A stretch of 64,000 bases of DNA from Coniella vitis (lineage: Eukaryota; Ascomycota; Sordariomycetes; Diaporthales; Schizoparmaceae), in NCBI GenBank assembly GCA_011317545.1, contig WUJK01000001.1:3701001-3765000 (forward strand), written 5' to 3'. Shown piece after piece: positions 8,827-21,275 of this stretch (the stretch's first letter is position 1; each line of letters starts with the position of its first letter). The position numbers and the translations under genes were made by a program. The notes beneath the pieces were generated by a model. It saw only the letters and a list, made by a program, of their open reading frames with translations. It did not search any database and was not told where the DNA came from.

Positions 8827-11427
8827 GTTGTCTGGTTCTCTGGGTGATGTTGCTTTTCCGAAGAGTGAAAGATGGTGAAGGAAGGCAATAATGTTCTTCC
8901 CTGCTGCGATGAGCCTGCTATCACATAAAATATTGGTTGCTGATGTTATATCAACAGAACGATGACACAGAACAAGGCGATATATGCAGTCCTTGAGTCC
9001 TGTTCTGTAGACGCCAGAGCGAACGGGAGCACTCTCCTCAGCTATGTCGCAGAATCTTTTGGGGTTCGGATTTGGTGGCCTGATAATGAATCGAATGCAG
9101 ACAATCCTGGTTTGATGGAGCGGCTCGCATGCAGCATTATATATAGGGCCTTGACAAAGGTGCAGACTACTCATGGCTGATGATGATGCCTTCTGCGCCA
9201 TCTGTCAGGCTCTCAACTTGCACTGATTGCGTGCTCTCCGTTGAAAGAGTAGGTAAGTGATGTGCCACCGACTTGCGAGGGTCATTCCGCGCCGCCTGCC
9301 GTTGCATCAAAGAGCCGACTCCATTGGCTGTGCCCACCTGTCATCGCCTGTCCTCGACCACGCACCATCTCGTATGATGCACCAATACTCATAAGTTCAC
9401 CCCGCTTGGCCTCGGAATATGTATTTGAAGAACTCGACCCACCGTAATTCAGTTAATGACCATGATGGCAGTGCTATTTTGCGCCGTTGGCTCACAAGTA
9501 CATGGCAAAAATGACGCGTAGATTCCCTGCAATTGGCATGGTTGAGCTTGAGGCCTCTTCCGGCGATGAACATCCTAAGCGTGCCACATAAGCCATCGCT
9601 ATTATCACCCGGTCCTATGGAACTTGCGGGCCAACATTGAAATTCAATATTCAAGGGCAGCAGCATGCGGTGTCCTTTTGATTTTGATTTATGTAATGAA
9701 TGCACTTGGAACTCGCTTACTTTAGCCAATATTAGGTCGTACTTTCCACGTGTCTGTCGATTTAGCTTCCCCATGTCCAACAATGCATCGCCAGAAACCA
9801 GAGCATCCACTACCTTTCAGCCCTAGTGCGACCTGACAAGTGGAGTCCGTCTCCTTGAGGCCATGAAACCAAGTACAAGAGTCGAAGACGACAAAGCAGG
9901 TACTTTGTACAAAGTAAGTGAAGGGTCCGGGGAAGTTGAACCTGGGAGGTGAGTTAGTACATAGTGAGACGCGCGTGATTTGTCTCCCTTGCATACCATC
10001 ACGCAGTCAGAGTAAGGATAATTCCAGTGAGTTTGTTCACAGTATAGTTACCGCAGTTGTGAATAGTAGCGATGAAAGAGCCGTTACTATTCTATCATTA
10101 GTGGTAGCGCGGTCCTACACATTGTGCATTCTGTACACCGTCCGTGTAAATTCATAGGACCCTTATTCGCATTGCAAGCCATTTTATGTACCTAGGTCAG
10201 CCTCACGAGTATGCATCAGGATACCAAGCTCAAGGACACTTGACAGGGTCTTGGATGCGGTTCCTTTATCCTCGTAATAACCAGATGTGTACCAACAGTC
10301 CCTTCCCTTGTTCTTGGAAAGCCAACTGGACTGGATCCGAGAGAAGTCCCCGAGAATGCTCACGTATATAATAATTTGCATACAACTCCAGCAGAGATTT
10401 TGTTCCTATTTTCTGAGTCTTCCTAACAGATGGATCTTGCACCTAAGAAAAAGAACATAATACTCTGACTTAAAACCCCCCTGCAGGAGATTTCTCAAGG
10501 ACAGTTTCTCAAGACTGGCTGAGTGCTAGTGGCCGTGAAAAGCATGTTATTGAAACGTAATGGCCACAAAACAGATAATGACTTTCTTTCCCTTTGCCAA
10601 AAGGACTACAGTAGCGAGCTATGTTTTTTGGTCAGTTACCCACTAATTGTACAGAAGGACAGCGCGGGGGCCTACGCAAGGAGCATTGATTACTACTACC
10701 TCCCTAGTGACATCAAAAAAACCAAATCCCCAATAAATAACAACAAAGCATCAAGAATGACAACATCCACTTCAGCAACTTTCGTGCTGTAATTTCAAGT
10801 TCATCCACATATGCAGTGGACTTTATAAGAGATAAGCAAACGGAAGGGAAGAGAACGGGAAGAAGGTGGAGCAAAGAAGAGGAGGGGAATCTGACATATA
10901 ATAGTCTCCGCTGAACAAACAAAAAGACCGGCCATCGATTCCTCTTTAGGGCAAGGCGACAGGACAAAAGCCCGTGGAACTCCGTACTCGACTGGGTATC
11001 GTGCGAGCCAAACAGTGAGATGTTGCATGTAAGTGTCCACGTTCGTAGGGAGGGAATTGTGATTATCCTTGACGCAATTGAGTTGTGACTTTCCTTTATG
11101 CAGACTGCTACACTTTCTAGTCTAAAAGTCCGATGGTTCTCACCGTCTAGATAATCGCAATCCGCCGCCATCCGAATGAAGACTTCCTTCGCCCAAGCGC
11201 CTGCTAACCCGAATGCCAAAGTACTTCTCGGATACACTAACCCATGACCTAGGCCCAGTCACAACGGGTGCTGCAAATGATGCTGAAAACGCCTAGGCAT
11301 TGACGAGCTCTCTGATCGAAGCAGAACCGTCCACAACCTCTCTAGATACCTACTAAAAAGAAAGAAGGAAAAAAAAAAAAAGAGAAATGGCAGACAGTGT
11401 AACCCAGATATATCAATCCCCATCTTT
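8827..11427. other. Long intergenic region (2.6 kb)
   Basis: Lies between the methyltransferase start and the 3' end of the large GHKL ATPase gene. Frames on both strands (for example 10713-11237 minus) show no recognisable motif, amphipathic pattern or splice-supported continuation. A GTACCTAGGT palindrome-like motif is at 10188-10197. Nothing else can be supported. Confidence 0.45.
9138..9145 (-). promoter_or_regulatory. TATA-like element upstream of the methyltransferase gene
   Basis: TATATATA, about 312 bases upstream of the preferred methyltransferase start at 8826. If it is the core promoter, the 5' UTR is roughly 280 bases, and the in-frame extension upstream of 8826 is untranslated or only partly translated. 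Confidence 0.3.
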
Positions 11428-14400
11428 CTATGTCTCGGTGTACTGTGGTGGCTGCAGGCCCAGCCTATTTGTAGTGACTGGTACAGAGTTGTCCGTCTGC
11501 TTCCACGATGCAGCCATGGCCATGACCTTGGAAAAGTACTCTTGCACAAAGGACTCGGTGTAGAAGCTGTGGTTGGCATCGTGCTCAGATACAAGGTTGT
11601 GCGCCAGCTCGTGCGCCACAACCACAAACCAATACACGGTTGCATCAACACGGCCCTCGACTCCAGGTGCACCAGCGGCCTTGACGTGGGTGTAGTGGAG
11701 CTGCAAGAAAAATCGTAGGTTGCAGAAGATGCTGCCACCCGTGTTGAAGGCGATGCAGGGGCCTTGTTCGTCGTAGTGCATCTGAAGAGAGGTAGGAGCA
11801 ACTCCGTAGACGTCACCAACATCCCGGAGAAGATTTTCAAATCGCAAAATAGCGTCTCTGTTTTGGTCGAGGAATGTCATGTGGTCGACCGAGATGGTCT
11901 TGTCAAGGTAGATTCGCATACCACGGGGAGCCTGGGCGACAGAAATGATATTTTGCGCCGGAGTGCTGTCGCAGTATGTTGATTGCTCCTTGATCTCCTG
12001 TGTACGCGGCGGGCTGAAGACGCTCGAGGAGCCGTGGGCCCGTGTTGAGCGGATAGCCTGCAGCAAGTTGTTTTGCACAACCGCCGGAGACGTGACCCGA
12101 CCATTGTCTCCAGGGCCCTGGGGTTTTGGCGGGCCAATCTGCTTTTGTTCTGGGTTAGGCAACTGCTCGATGCCCTTCTCGCCCTCTTCTTTATCAAGGC
12201 CCCATCTGCGTGTGATGTTGGAGAAGAAGCCTTTATTGCGCCAGTCGTTATCAGGTTTTGTGGGTGGGAGACCGGCAGGGGCCTCCGGTGACTCGGCTCC
12301 GAATGAACCGGGCATGCTACCAGGGAGATGCAACGGAGGTTTGGGCGTCTCGGGGCGCTTTGCTTCAGCCTCCGCAATCACCTGTTGCTCGCGTGTCCAC
12401 TGTTCCTGACGCTCCTTGATCCGCTGCTCCTCTGCTTCAAGCGCCTTGCGGCGTTCTTCCTCGGCTATGCGTGCTTCTGCTGCTTTGGCTCGCAGGATTC
12501 TGTCGACATTGTACCCACGGGCGCGAAGTTCCAGCAAATTTAGTTTGAGAAAAGGCTCGAAGACAAAGTAGGCCTGTTGGTGGTGGCGACTCAATATCAG
12601 GGCGCATACGGCTTGACCGACTTGGTACATGTCTGGTTTATGGCCCGAGTTCTCAGCAACATAAAGCGTATGTCCTGCCGGAGTTTTCATCGCAATTGCC
12701 GACCTCTTCTCGGTGTGCATCTTGTTGTAACCTTTGAGGCTACGGCGAAGTTGAACGCTCTGAACAGTTTCTACACTGAGGTTCTTGTCAAGCCATTTCA
12801 CATCGTGTTTGATGTCTCGGGAATTAATGTTTCGATACTCGTGGAGGAAGAGTTTCGTACGTTCCTACAGATTGTCAGCATCTCAACCGCTCGAAGTCAA
12901 GGGCAAATATAAAAGCGACTCACCAGAATGTGGTTTCTCAGCCAGACTGCGCCCTCTTGGTTGGAGGCTGGCCTTCCCACTTGCTTGTATTCTTGAACCT
13001 GGCTACTGATACTAGGAGCACCGAGGTTCTGGTAGAACACTTCAAGAGTGTCATCCTCTGGCGCTGAAAGCAGATGCTCGCGGAACAGCCGGAAACTGTA
13101 GAAGTCATCGGCTACCACGATTCGGGACGGCGCCTCAAGTTGAGCTGCTCTGACGTAGTCACCGTCTTCGTCATCGTCTTCGGACACCTTCTCCTTAGAA
13201 GGAATCTCTTTATAGGCGATCAGCCACTTTTCATGCTTCATTTTCTGATAAAGTTCTTTGTCCGATTTCAAGGTTGGCAGGTCAGTAGCCAGAGACCTCA
13301 AGACGTCCAGATACTTGTCAGTGCTACCGACGGTAGTGAGGAGACGCGCAGGCTCATTGCATGCGAAAGTGGCAATTTCATGTTTGGTTGGTTCCATTTT
13401 CGCACCGCACCGGAGCAGAAATGTGTGTGCAAGCTCGCCAAAGTCCACAAAATCGAAAATCTCGCCATAAGTCACACTTGAGCCCAAGTAAACATTTTGC
13501 GGCTGGACAAGCACCTCATCACTCGAGTCTTTCGATGCTCTGCTGCGATTACGCCTCGAGACCGGTACGAAAGCCGCTGCTTTCAGTCTTGTCATGCTGC
13601 TGGAAGTCATGTCTCCTACCCTTGTTGCGAAGTAGTTGAATAGAGTGATGGCAGCGGAGCGATCCTTGGGAGGATTTGAGATGAGCTTTGCGACACATAC
13701 ATCAATTGGAGGTTCACGAGCAACTCCGAATTTGTTGGCGTGTTCATGGAGATCTTTGGCTAGGATGTCGAAGCCCAATATCGACGAGTGTTCATTGACA
13801 TAGCAGTCTGAAGGAGCAACCAGTTTCTGTGCATTGCCTTGCAATGGCAAGATTGGCGCCTTTACGCCTGAAAGATCGTAGGCACTGTAGTTGTTGATGC
13901 TGTGGTACTTTATGAAATAGTTTCTGGCCTTGTCTCGACGCGATGCATCCGGAGACGCCATCAAGTCGACTAATTCATTCACATTCGGGTGAGGGCGTAG
14001 GCCCAGACTGACAAGAAAACGACCTTCTTTGCTCATGACACGGAAACTTCCCGGAGGACCGGGCCATTGCAACAACGGAAGGCCGAGCTCGCGGAGCTCT
14101 GATTTTGGTTCAAACAGGTCGGGAATTTTATAGAGTTGTGAGGAGGGTTGAGTGGATTCCATGCCAGCTGGCCCTGCTTCGGCCGGGCAAGTTGGGGTCG
14201 TCTTCAGTTTCTTCAAATCTTCTCTTGGAATGTCCTCTCTTACCGAAGCAAGATACTTGATCAGCTCCATGTGGCTCCAGAGTTTAGGAGCGTTGTCTCC
14301 AGCAGGCTTTAATAGACGAGAAAAGATTGTTTCTAAGTCTAGAGTCTTTCGGACGCCAAGAGCAAGCAGGAACTTGTCCTTGATACTTTGACAACCCTCA

Positions 14401-16754
14401 ATTGTTGGAAGATCGTCAAACAGCTTCACGGTGGGAAAGAAGGACTCGGCAGGTTTCTTCATGCCCATTTTTGTTGGCATCACCGTGATATGCTGAAGGG
14501 CTTCTGTAACTGAGGTTCTGGAGCCCTGGCTGAGGTTGTCCCAGTTCTTGGATAACACAGTCAGAACAGAGACAGAAAACTTGGGCGACGTACTGATGTT
14601 TTCATCTGATGTTCGACTAGAAGACGATTCAATCAAGAACCTCAGCCAAGGCACGATTTCGAGTGGCTGCCAGCCAAGAGCCTGTAACTGGAGGGCGGAT
14701 AGCTGATTCGTAAATGCGAAGGGTATCGTGGACGGCGGTATGGGCAATCCCGGTGGAATCTTGTTGCTGCTAAGGTAGGTCGTGATGGAGCTTAGTGTAA
14801 TGATTTCCCCCGAGTCTTCGCCTTCGCCAAGCGTGGCAACGGCAACATCAAACAAGCGACTCTTGTTACTCGGATCCAACTCTCCAGTAAGGGCAAGTTT
14901 GGCAGCCCAGCTGATGAAATGTGTCAATTGGTCCTTGTTCAAAGCCTTTGATGCAAGCTCTTGCCTAACATCATCCACAGTGATATCCTGTATGAGTCCC
15001 CCGTCTCGGAGCTTCCTGATGAATGGAACTTGTACCATATCATCAAGAATGACAGGTATGCCGTCAACAAACTTGCTCATCTCGTTGGAGCCCATTCGAA
15101 CCCTGGTCGTCTGCAAGACACCACGGCTCGAGTACACCTCGATGACCGGTGTCGAATACGCGAACCAGAAAGATTCCTCAATAATTTGGCCCACGTTAGC
15201 GCTAGGTGTTGAGTCCTGAAAAGTGTATGTCTTCAGTATATGCAAAGCTTCTGGCAGGAACTTGAGAATATCGTCCTTGGATGCCGTGGTGACACCTGCT
15301 TTGGCCCTGGTCCGAACCCAATCCTTGACTTTTACGTCAAGACTAGACATCTCATTTGTGAAGGCAAGTCGCGTCATGATGCCTGCGACTCGGAGCATTT
15401 CGATGTTCCAAGTCCGTACCCAACGGGCGTTCAGGTCAATGGCCTCACGCTCCACAGTCGGAATGACAGATGGAGCAGAGATGTGCATGCCGGCACCTGT
15501 GGTCTGGGCCGTTGGAAATCCAATGAAAACCCGACCCCCAGGTTTCTTGCTTGGCGAGACGGAAGCAAAGACATCAGCAGTTTTTGAAAGGGCCCCGGAG
15601 TTGTTGGAGCTCTCTGAAGCAAGCGTTTCATCATACGAAGAGGTCAGGATTGCAATCCGAGTGGTTTTGGGTGGGGGCTTCTTGGTGGCACGTTCCAGTT
15701 CAGCGGAGAATGAAGCAGACACCTTAGTCTGTATCGATCCTGTTGTGACTTGTAGGAAGATGCTGGATTGAGAAGGTGCGGTAATATCTTCTGATATGGC
15801 TTGTTGCACAGCCGCTTCTTCTTTTGCTGCTTTACCCCGGAAGCCTGCTTGTGATGCTGTCGATGTAAGTCTTGAGAAGAAGCTGCGCAAAGAAGGCGCT
15901 TCTGCCACACTTGAGCCCTCGCCAGTAGAAGTGGTGGACGCTGAAGGTTTCCATCCAATAGCGGACATGCAAATCGCATTGATTTGAATCCCAGCTCGAT
16001 CAACTGATGATAGCTTCATAAGACCCTCCCGTGTCTTCGTCTCTAAGCCTTTGGGAATTGGCACTTGGACGCTTGGAGCTTGAATTTTCTGCAAGGCTAG
16101 TATTTGGTAGTCGTCAATCCAGAACTCAATGTGTTGTAGCGCAACGAAGGTCAAACTAGTGGCAAGGAACTGGCAGATGGACAAGATGTTGGGAACTGGA
16201 GTCGTGGTATTTCTGTAGTCCAGAACAAAAGCCGTATCAGTTGTGCTCTCTTCTGCAGGGAGGACCAATTTCCGGGTAAAGAGCGCGTTGCCCTTCCAAT
16301 AGAAAGCCATGGCTTCACTTCCAGAGCTAACAAATGGCTCTTCGCAATCTGCAAAGACCGAGTAGAAACCGACGCCAAAGGCGCCAATTTTTGTCTCATC
16401 TGGATTTCCTTCGGCAATTCTCTTGAGTCTGCCCCAGTCTGTCTTTGTAAACGGCTGCCCGTTGTTTTGAACAACCAGTCTTCGGAGGGTATGATTGACG
16501 ATTATGTGTTTCAAAACCTCTGACCGGTTTTGAGTTGTTGGTAGAGGTACCTGGGTCGAGGGCACAGTCTCCCACCGTATCTTGACAGTTGTTGCCTGCG
16601 CATCGGCCGCGTTTTGTATCAATTCGCGCAATGTTGTCCATTCGCCCGAGTATCTTGCGAGAACCTTATCGATCAAGGCTCTGGTATCCACGGTCACGGC
16701 CTCCTCGTCTTCTCCGTCCTTGAGGGCGGCGGCTCGCAATTTCGAGTAATCCAT
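11428..16754 (-). CDS. Giant GHKL (Hsp90/sacsin-type) ATPase with C-terminal zincin-like HExxH motif
   Basis: Two exons, 16754-12924 and 12864-11428, joined in phase 0 across a 60-nt GT-AG intron, give 1755 residues starting MDYSKLRAAAL. The N-terminus has a Bergerat ATP fold: N-box TLRELIQNAADA (E44, N48), G1-like VVQNNGQPF with Asn97 where Hsp90 has Asp, and G2 KIGAFGVGFYSVF (residues 122-134), closely like Hsp90's GxFGVGFYS. This fits the fungal DUF3684 family of large sacsin-like proteins. After a long middle region, exon 2 holds a charged Glu/Arg coiled-coil-like segment (ILRAKAAEARIAEEERRKA) and, close to the end, HELAHNLVSEH (H1695, E1696, H1699, H1705), a HExxHxxxxxH pattern as in metzincin/SprT/WLM-type metalloproteases. 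Chaperone-like ATPase activity is inferred from family; proteolysis is speculative. An in-frame ATG 33 codons upstream (16853) was not chosen because it precedes the conserved start. Confidence 0.85.
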
Positions 16755-17661
16755 CTTGAATCCGCGACGCCAGCTGCCCAAGGGCACGATGGCAAGCGTG
16801 TGGGGACGTGCAGCGCGTGTGTTTTCTGGACGGACGGTAAACTCGAAAGACAACGTGTTATAACTGGTTTCTCTCGAGTGAAGGCTCGCAAGATTGGCTG
16901 ACGAAAGTGGTGCAGGCGTGCCAGTCGATTCTGCGTGTCGCGCTGGGTGTTGCGAGGCTCGAAAAGGTTCGGAAGAAAACGGTGGCTAGACGACGACAAG
17001 TGGAAGAAGTGGCGCAGCCTCGAACAGACGAGAAAGAGAATGAAATGGCACGTAGAAAAAGGACAAGAAGCGAGGGTAAATGGTGAAGGTAGTGTCCAAA
17101 CTACAAAGGGGCGCGATAGTGTGGCTTCGAGTTTCGTCTTGTCAGCGTTGTCACTCTAATGCGCTGCCTAACTCGCGGAGGCGAAACGCACCTGAAAGCG
17201 CCATGTGCAGCGTCATCCCACGCCAACCTACTATAGTACAGAGGGTTGGCGGGGCAAGCACAGGCCCCACCCTGCCCCGTACCCGCCCTATGTGACCAAG
17301 TCTAGCATGTGTGGTCGAGGTCCATGGTTCCTTTGTAGGTACCCAAGTGTCTACTTAGGTAGCTGTACAGGTAGTAAAGCCAGGCATATTAAACGCAGAA
17401 CTCGAGAGATCAATCGCTTTGTGCATTCCCGACGAGAGAACCAGAGTAACATCAAAATGCAAATTCGAGTTGCAAAGTAAAGAGGCAATCTTAGTATAAG
17501 CCATAGGTTTTTTCATGCTAAAACACCAAGCCAAGCTAATAGATTAAAACCAGCTCAAGTCCATGGAAGAACACGACGATTGGCTGCAAAAGCCACGAAA
17601 TGTCGCAGAAACAGTAATACACAGGAATGGGTACAGGCTCTATATTTGTTTGAAAATCGTA
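16755..17661. other. Intergenic region upstream of the GHKL ATPase gene
   Basis: About 0.9 kb holding the promoter of the GHKL ATPase gene and the 3' end of the SR-rich gene. An in-frame extension of the ATPase reaches 16853. A cluster of TAGGTA-type motifs lies at about 17335-17372. No coding region is supported. Confidence 0.45.
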
Positions 17662-18468
17662 TCACGGGCTAGCTCTGTGCTGACGGCCATCTTTAGAGTC
17701 TCGCATTCTATGGTCTTGGGGTGACCTGTGACGATGCCTGCTGCGCTCTCTCCGTCTGTCCCCGCCTCTCTCGTGATTCCTTTCACGACTCCTGCTTTGA
17801 GACTTTCCATGTCGTCCATGGCGCCGACGGCGATCTCTACCAGGGCTCCTACTCCTACTTCTGTAGTCTCGTTGCTCTCTACGAGATCGTGGCTCGGTGT
17901 CGTGATCCCTTGCCCTGGTGCCACGCTCTCCCCTATGGCCGTCGCGACTGCGGCTGCGACTGCGGCTGCGGCTGCGATGACGGCGACGGTGGCGATGTTC
18001 ACGTTCATGTCTGAGTTCGTGGCGTTCGTCTCGACCATCGCGCCTGCGCGGCCGATGTGGCTCCGCTCGGCTGTCCTTGTGTGTTTTCTGTAGTCCTGGG
18101 CCGGCGTCCGACTGGTCTCCCATGCGCGACCCTGTAACTTCGATAGCATTTGCTCCTGATGTATTTCGTATAGGTGGTGGCAACCCAAGGGCTTTTGCCA
18201 TTGCGTCCTCCTCGGCCTCTTTGATTTTTTGGATCTCTTCTCGTCGAATCCTGGCTTGGCGTTCCTCTTCTGTTTCGTTGGAATCTGCGTTGCCCGCATC
18301 TGCCTTTGCGTACCATTGGAGGTCTTTGCCCTGTTGCCATCGTCCGACAGGCGCTTTGAGGGAGTGGCCCAGGTAGTTTTCGCGGTGCGCTGAGGTTGCC
18401 ACTTGATCCCAAGAGAAGTTGACACCTCCCCTAGACCCTTGTTTGCGGACTGTCGAGACGAGATCCAT
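17662..18468 (-). CDS. MMTAG2-type protein (MMtag domain) with SR-rich tail
   Basis: A single exon of 268 residues from the ATG at 18466-18468 (MDLVSTVRKQ). The first 60 residues are the conserved MMtag domain: RKQGSRGGVNFSWDQV, then HRENYLGHS, PVGRWQQGKDLQWYAK. Next comes a charged helix (EEERQARIRREEIQKIKEAEEDAMAKALGLPP), and then a long Arg/Ser/His/Glu-rich region with SRSRSRSRSR and SRSRSPGRDRR runs, as in nuclear SR-like splicing-associated proteins. Known: the human relative (multiple myeloma tumour-associated protein 2) is nuclear and phosphorylated; function is poorly defined. Inferred: RNA-processing-related nuclear protein. The frame is open 16 codons upstream, but the domain starts at this Met. 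It is divergent from MED6 with 426 bases between starts. Confidence 0.85.
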   Translation of the reverse strand: MDLVSTVRKQGSRGGVNFSWDQVATSAHRENYLGHSLKAPVGRWQQGKDLQWYAKADAGNADSNETEEERQARIRREEIQKIKEAEEDAMAKALGLPPPIRNTSGANAIEVTGSRMGDQSDAGPGLQKTHKDSRAEPHRPRRRDGRDERHELRHEREHRHRRRHRSRSRSRSRSRDGHRGERGTRARDHDTEPRSRREQRDYRSRSRSPGRDRRRRHGRHGKSQSRSRERNHERGGDRRRERSRHRHRSPQDHRMRDSKDGRQHRASP

Positions 18469-18894
18469 AGCGATGCTGCGCACAAGGACGAGAAGCGAGG
18501 CTGAGGGATGTTTCACGAGGTTCGTGTCCTATTCTCGGTCGATGTAAGAAAGGAAGGCGGATACTGAAGAGCTGGATGGTAGTTGGGTGGTGGGAGACTG
18601 AATGTTCAAGTGCACAATGCGCAAGCAATCAATTAGTGGAGCGGAACGCATCGACTGTGGGTCGGTAGCGCATGGAACGACCCCTGCTATGCTGCGGAAC
18701 AGGGGCTATCCTAGTTTTCACATCTGCCCAAGCCTGCCTCCATTACATATTGCAGCAACAGCATGAGGTACCCCACGTTTGTCTCGTGCATTGTTGACTT
18801 TCTCCCAGCTTCAATTCAGCATCAACAGACTGACACGGCAAAACCATATACGGCCGAACACAACAATTGCACATTCCTGTCAAGAGCTTTCAGC
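18469..18894. promoter_or_regulatory. Divergent promoter region, MMTAG2-type gene / MED6
   Basis: 426 bases separate the two divergent start codons, so the two genes probably share a bidirectional promoter. The MED6 frame is open back to an ATG at 18763, but that extension is not family-like. No TATA box is evident. Confidence 0.5.
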
Positions 18895-19942
18895 ATGGGG
18901 TCTGTCGCCAAAGAAGCCCCTCTCGACGAGACAGTATGGAGCCACCCACAGTTCATTATGCAGTACGGGCCTCTGCACAACAACACTATTCTCATCTACT
19001 TTGCCGATTCGCCCTGGTGCGAGCGTACCTCCAACAACAAGACCATCATGAACCAGGCACTGTACAACCCTGCCATGGCCCACGTGGTAGCCACTCGTGA
19101 AGCATTCGAAGCACGACTGAGGAGCATGTCGGGTCTTGAATACATGGTGTCTGAAGCGCCGGCCGAGACGGGCCCCGGCCAAGGAACGGGCGTCTGGGTA
19201 ATTCGAAAGCAAACCAGAAAGAAGCGCGGCGGGAACTTGGACGACGAAGTGACAGTGCACGCGTCTTACTACGTTATAGGGCAGAACGTTTATCCCGCGC
19301 CATCTTTGATGGACATGATGAGCTCGAAATTGGTGCGCAAACATGTTGAATCTCTCCTTACGAGTCCCAGGGCCGTACTTTGTTTGCTTACATTTATATG
19401 CTTACCAGGCTACCATATCAAATGCGATTGGAAACATCTTCGAAGCAGCGAATAGCATACAGAAATGGACGCCTGCACAAGGCCACACATTTGCCAACCC
19501 GACAATACCCCGCGCTGGAACCCTCGAGCCTAAAGACGCGACACCCATGCCAGACGCGTCGGGGGGAAGAGCAGGACAGAATGCAGTGGCCGCAAAAGCC
19601 TCTATGAAAACGGATTTAGACTCAAGACTGGCTGAAGAGGCCTTTGCCATCCATATGTCCTATGGCGGCGACTACATGGATGAAATTCCAATCACGGGAA
19701 AGCCTGGAGACTTCCACTTTGCGCGGACGGGCCGCAAGGATAATCTGGCCGTGCCTCAGCCTCAGGTCCCGACCATCAAGCCACCAGTCTTGGCTCCCTT
19801 AAACACCACCCAAGCGGCCGAAGTCGCGACTCCCAAGGATATCAAGAAAACCAAGAGTCCGCGACCAGGGTCCGCGGTGGGATCGAAGAACAGACGCAAA
19901 GGCAAATCTGGTACTGCGACCGGAGCATCAACGCCGTCCTGA
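18895..19942 (+). CDS. MED6: Mediator of RNA polymerase II transcription subunit 6
   Basis: Two exons, 18895-19332 and 19409-19942, joined in phase 0 over a 76-nt GT-AG intron, give 323 residues, the normal size for fungal Med6. The conserved Med6 block is intact: an N-terminal region with YFADSPWCERTSNN, NPAMAHVV, SGLEYMV, then VWVIRKQTR, an ASYYVIGQNVYPAPSL segment and, across the splice, SSKL-ATISNAIGN. The C-terminal third is polar, proline- and lysine-rich and probably disordered. Med6 sits in the Mediator head module, linking activators to RNA polymerase II in the nucleus. Reading through the intron gives an early stop, supporting the splice. The Met at 18763, 44 codons upstream, is in frame but unlikely. 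Confidence 0.95.
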
Positions 19943-21275
19943 CGTTGGACGCAGTAGTTTTTGTAAGCCCTGTGCCCTGATGGAGGGTACTTCAGCTTGC
20001 ATTATTGGCGTTCCTGGTAAGGTGGTTTGGTATGATACCCCAATTCATTGATTTTCTCGAAACAGTTGTTCACGATAATTCAAACAACATATTGCCTTGT
20101 TGCATGTCAAATTCTACATCCTGATAGTGCCACTGATTGTCGGTATCATAAAGTCTCAACGATATAAGTTGTCTGGAACCAAAAGTTGGGCAATTGCCGC
20201 ACTGAATGATCGCTGGAAAGACGGGCATCGACATTTTACATTAGTTGAAAAGAGATGGTCGCGCCCTGCCCTGCCCTAAGGCGAGACGTACCCAACGTTG
20301 AAAGTTGGCTGACATGGCAGAGGCAGTAAGCCGAGCCAGGAAATGTCTACTAAAGCATGTCAGCACTCTTCCTTTCGTTCAGAACCTTGGAAGCTGACAC
20401 TGTTTGACCATGCAGCTTTCCAGAAGCGCCCACAATTCTTAATTGTCACAAAGTAGTTATCCCATACAGAGGTTTCATACAGATTGGTGAGACTGACGGC
20501 ACAAGTGCTGAGTATGGCTTGTGGCAATTCTAGGTGCTTGTTTTGATTTGAACGAACAAGTTGCATGTTTTGACTAAAACACCGCATGAGACCGCAAACA
20601 GGCCGACAAGATGCCCTTCATGAAACGGACAAGGTCTCAATAAAGGCCCGATATGGTCCAACGCCTTGCACAAGTGCCAATCGATATCCAGGTCTCTTGT
20701 CTCCGACCTTGGCTAGTCTTCGACTTCGTGACAACGTTGGGTTGTTCACCTTGCCAACCGCGTTTCCTGGTCTGTTCGGAAATCAGGTCCGAACAAACAA
20801 TGTGATTGAATTGGATCTTGGACGAAGGCCCTTTTTCAAACCTTCGGAAACGCGGCCGTTTGTGCAACACTCCTTGATTTGCCAGCGCTTTGTTGGTTGT
20901 AGGGGCCGGATTTCTCAGCCTCTTTCATTAATCACTATTCAAGGCATCCAACCATACCATCTCGTGTGACGTCCAGATCACTGTTTCGGCGGCACTTATT
21001 AAGCCTCCGGCCTCCTTGACATATATATATACGTCTTATAGATGGTTTTGGCTTACTGCCAGGGTCGATATCTCTTTTTTCCCTTTCTCTTGTTGGTTGG
21101 CGCGTGGGAGCAGGCACTCTTCACATTCCCTTCCAGCGTTCCTCACGACCACAACGAAACATCCAGGTTCCCTCCGTAACTAAGGTATTTCCTTCATTGC
21201 AGGCTTTCATTTTCGCCCACAATAATTGACTTTCACTTTGTCTTTCGTTGAATTTGGCAACTTCCCTTAGACAGG
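19943..21275. other. Intergenic region between MED6 and zinc-finger gene
   Basis: Holds the MED6 3' UTR and the promoter of the small zinc-finger gene. A TATA-like run lies at 21021-21031, followed by a CT-rich tract at about 21069-21090, a common arrangement upstream of fungal transcription starts. No coding region is supported. Confidence 0.5.
21021..21031 (+). promoter_or_regulatory. TATA-like element upstream of zinc-finger gene
   Basis: An 11-base ATATATATATA stretch about 245 bases upstream of the ATG at 21276, followed 40-70 bases later by a pyrimidine-rich tract. Position and composition suggest a core promoter; nothing else supports it. Confidence 0.35.

Noticed and set aside
10713..11237. 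174-residue minus-strand frame
   Set aside because: No motif, no plausible homologue type and position in the 3' region of the GHKL ATPase gene.
17640..18485. Long minus-strand frame overlapping the SR-rich gene
   Set aside because: It shares the DNA of the MMTAG2-type gene in another phase and has no domain; the overlapping frame holds the MMtag domain.
18763..18894. Upstream in-frame start for MED6
   Set aside because: The added 44 residues are unlike Med6; the conserved protein begins at 18895.
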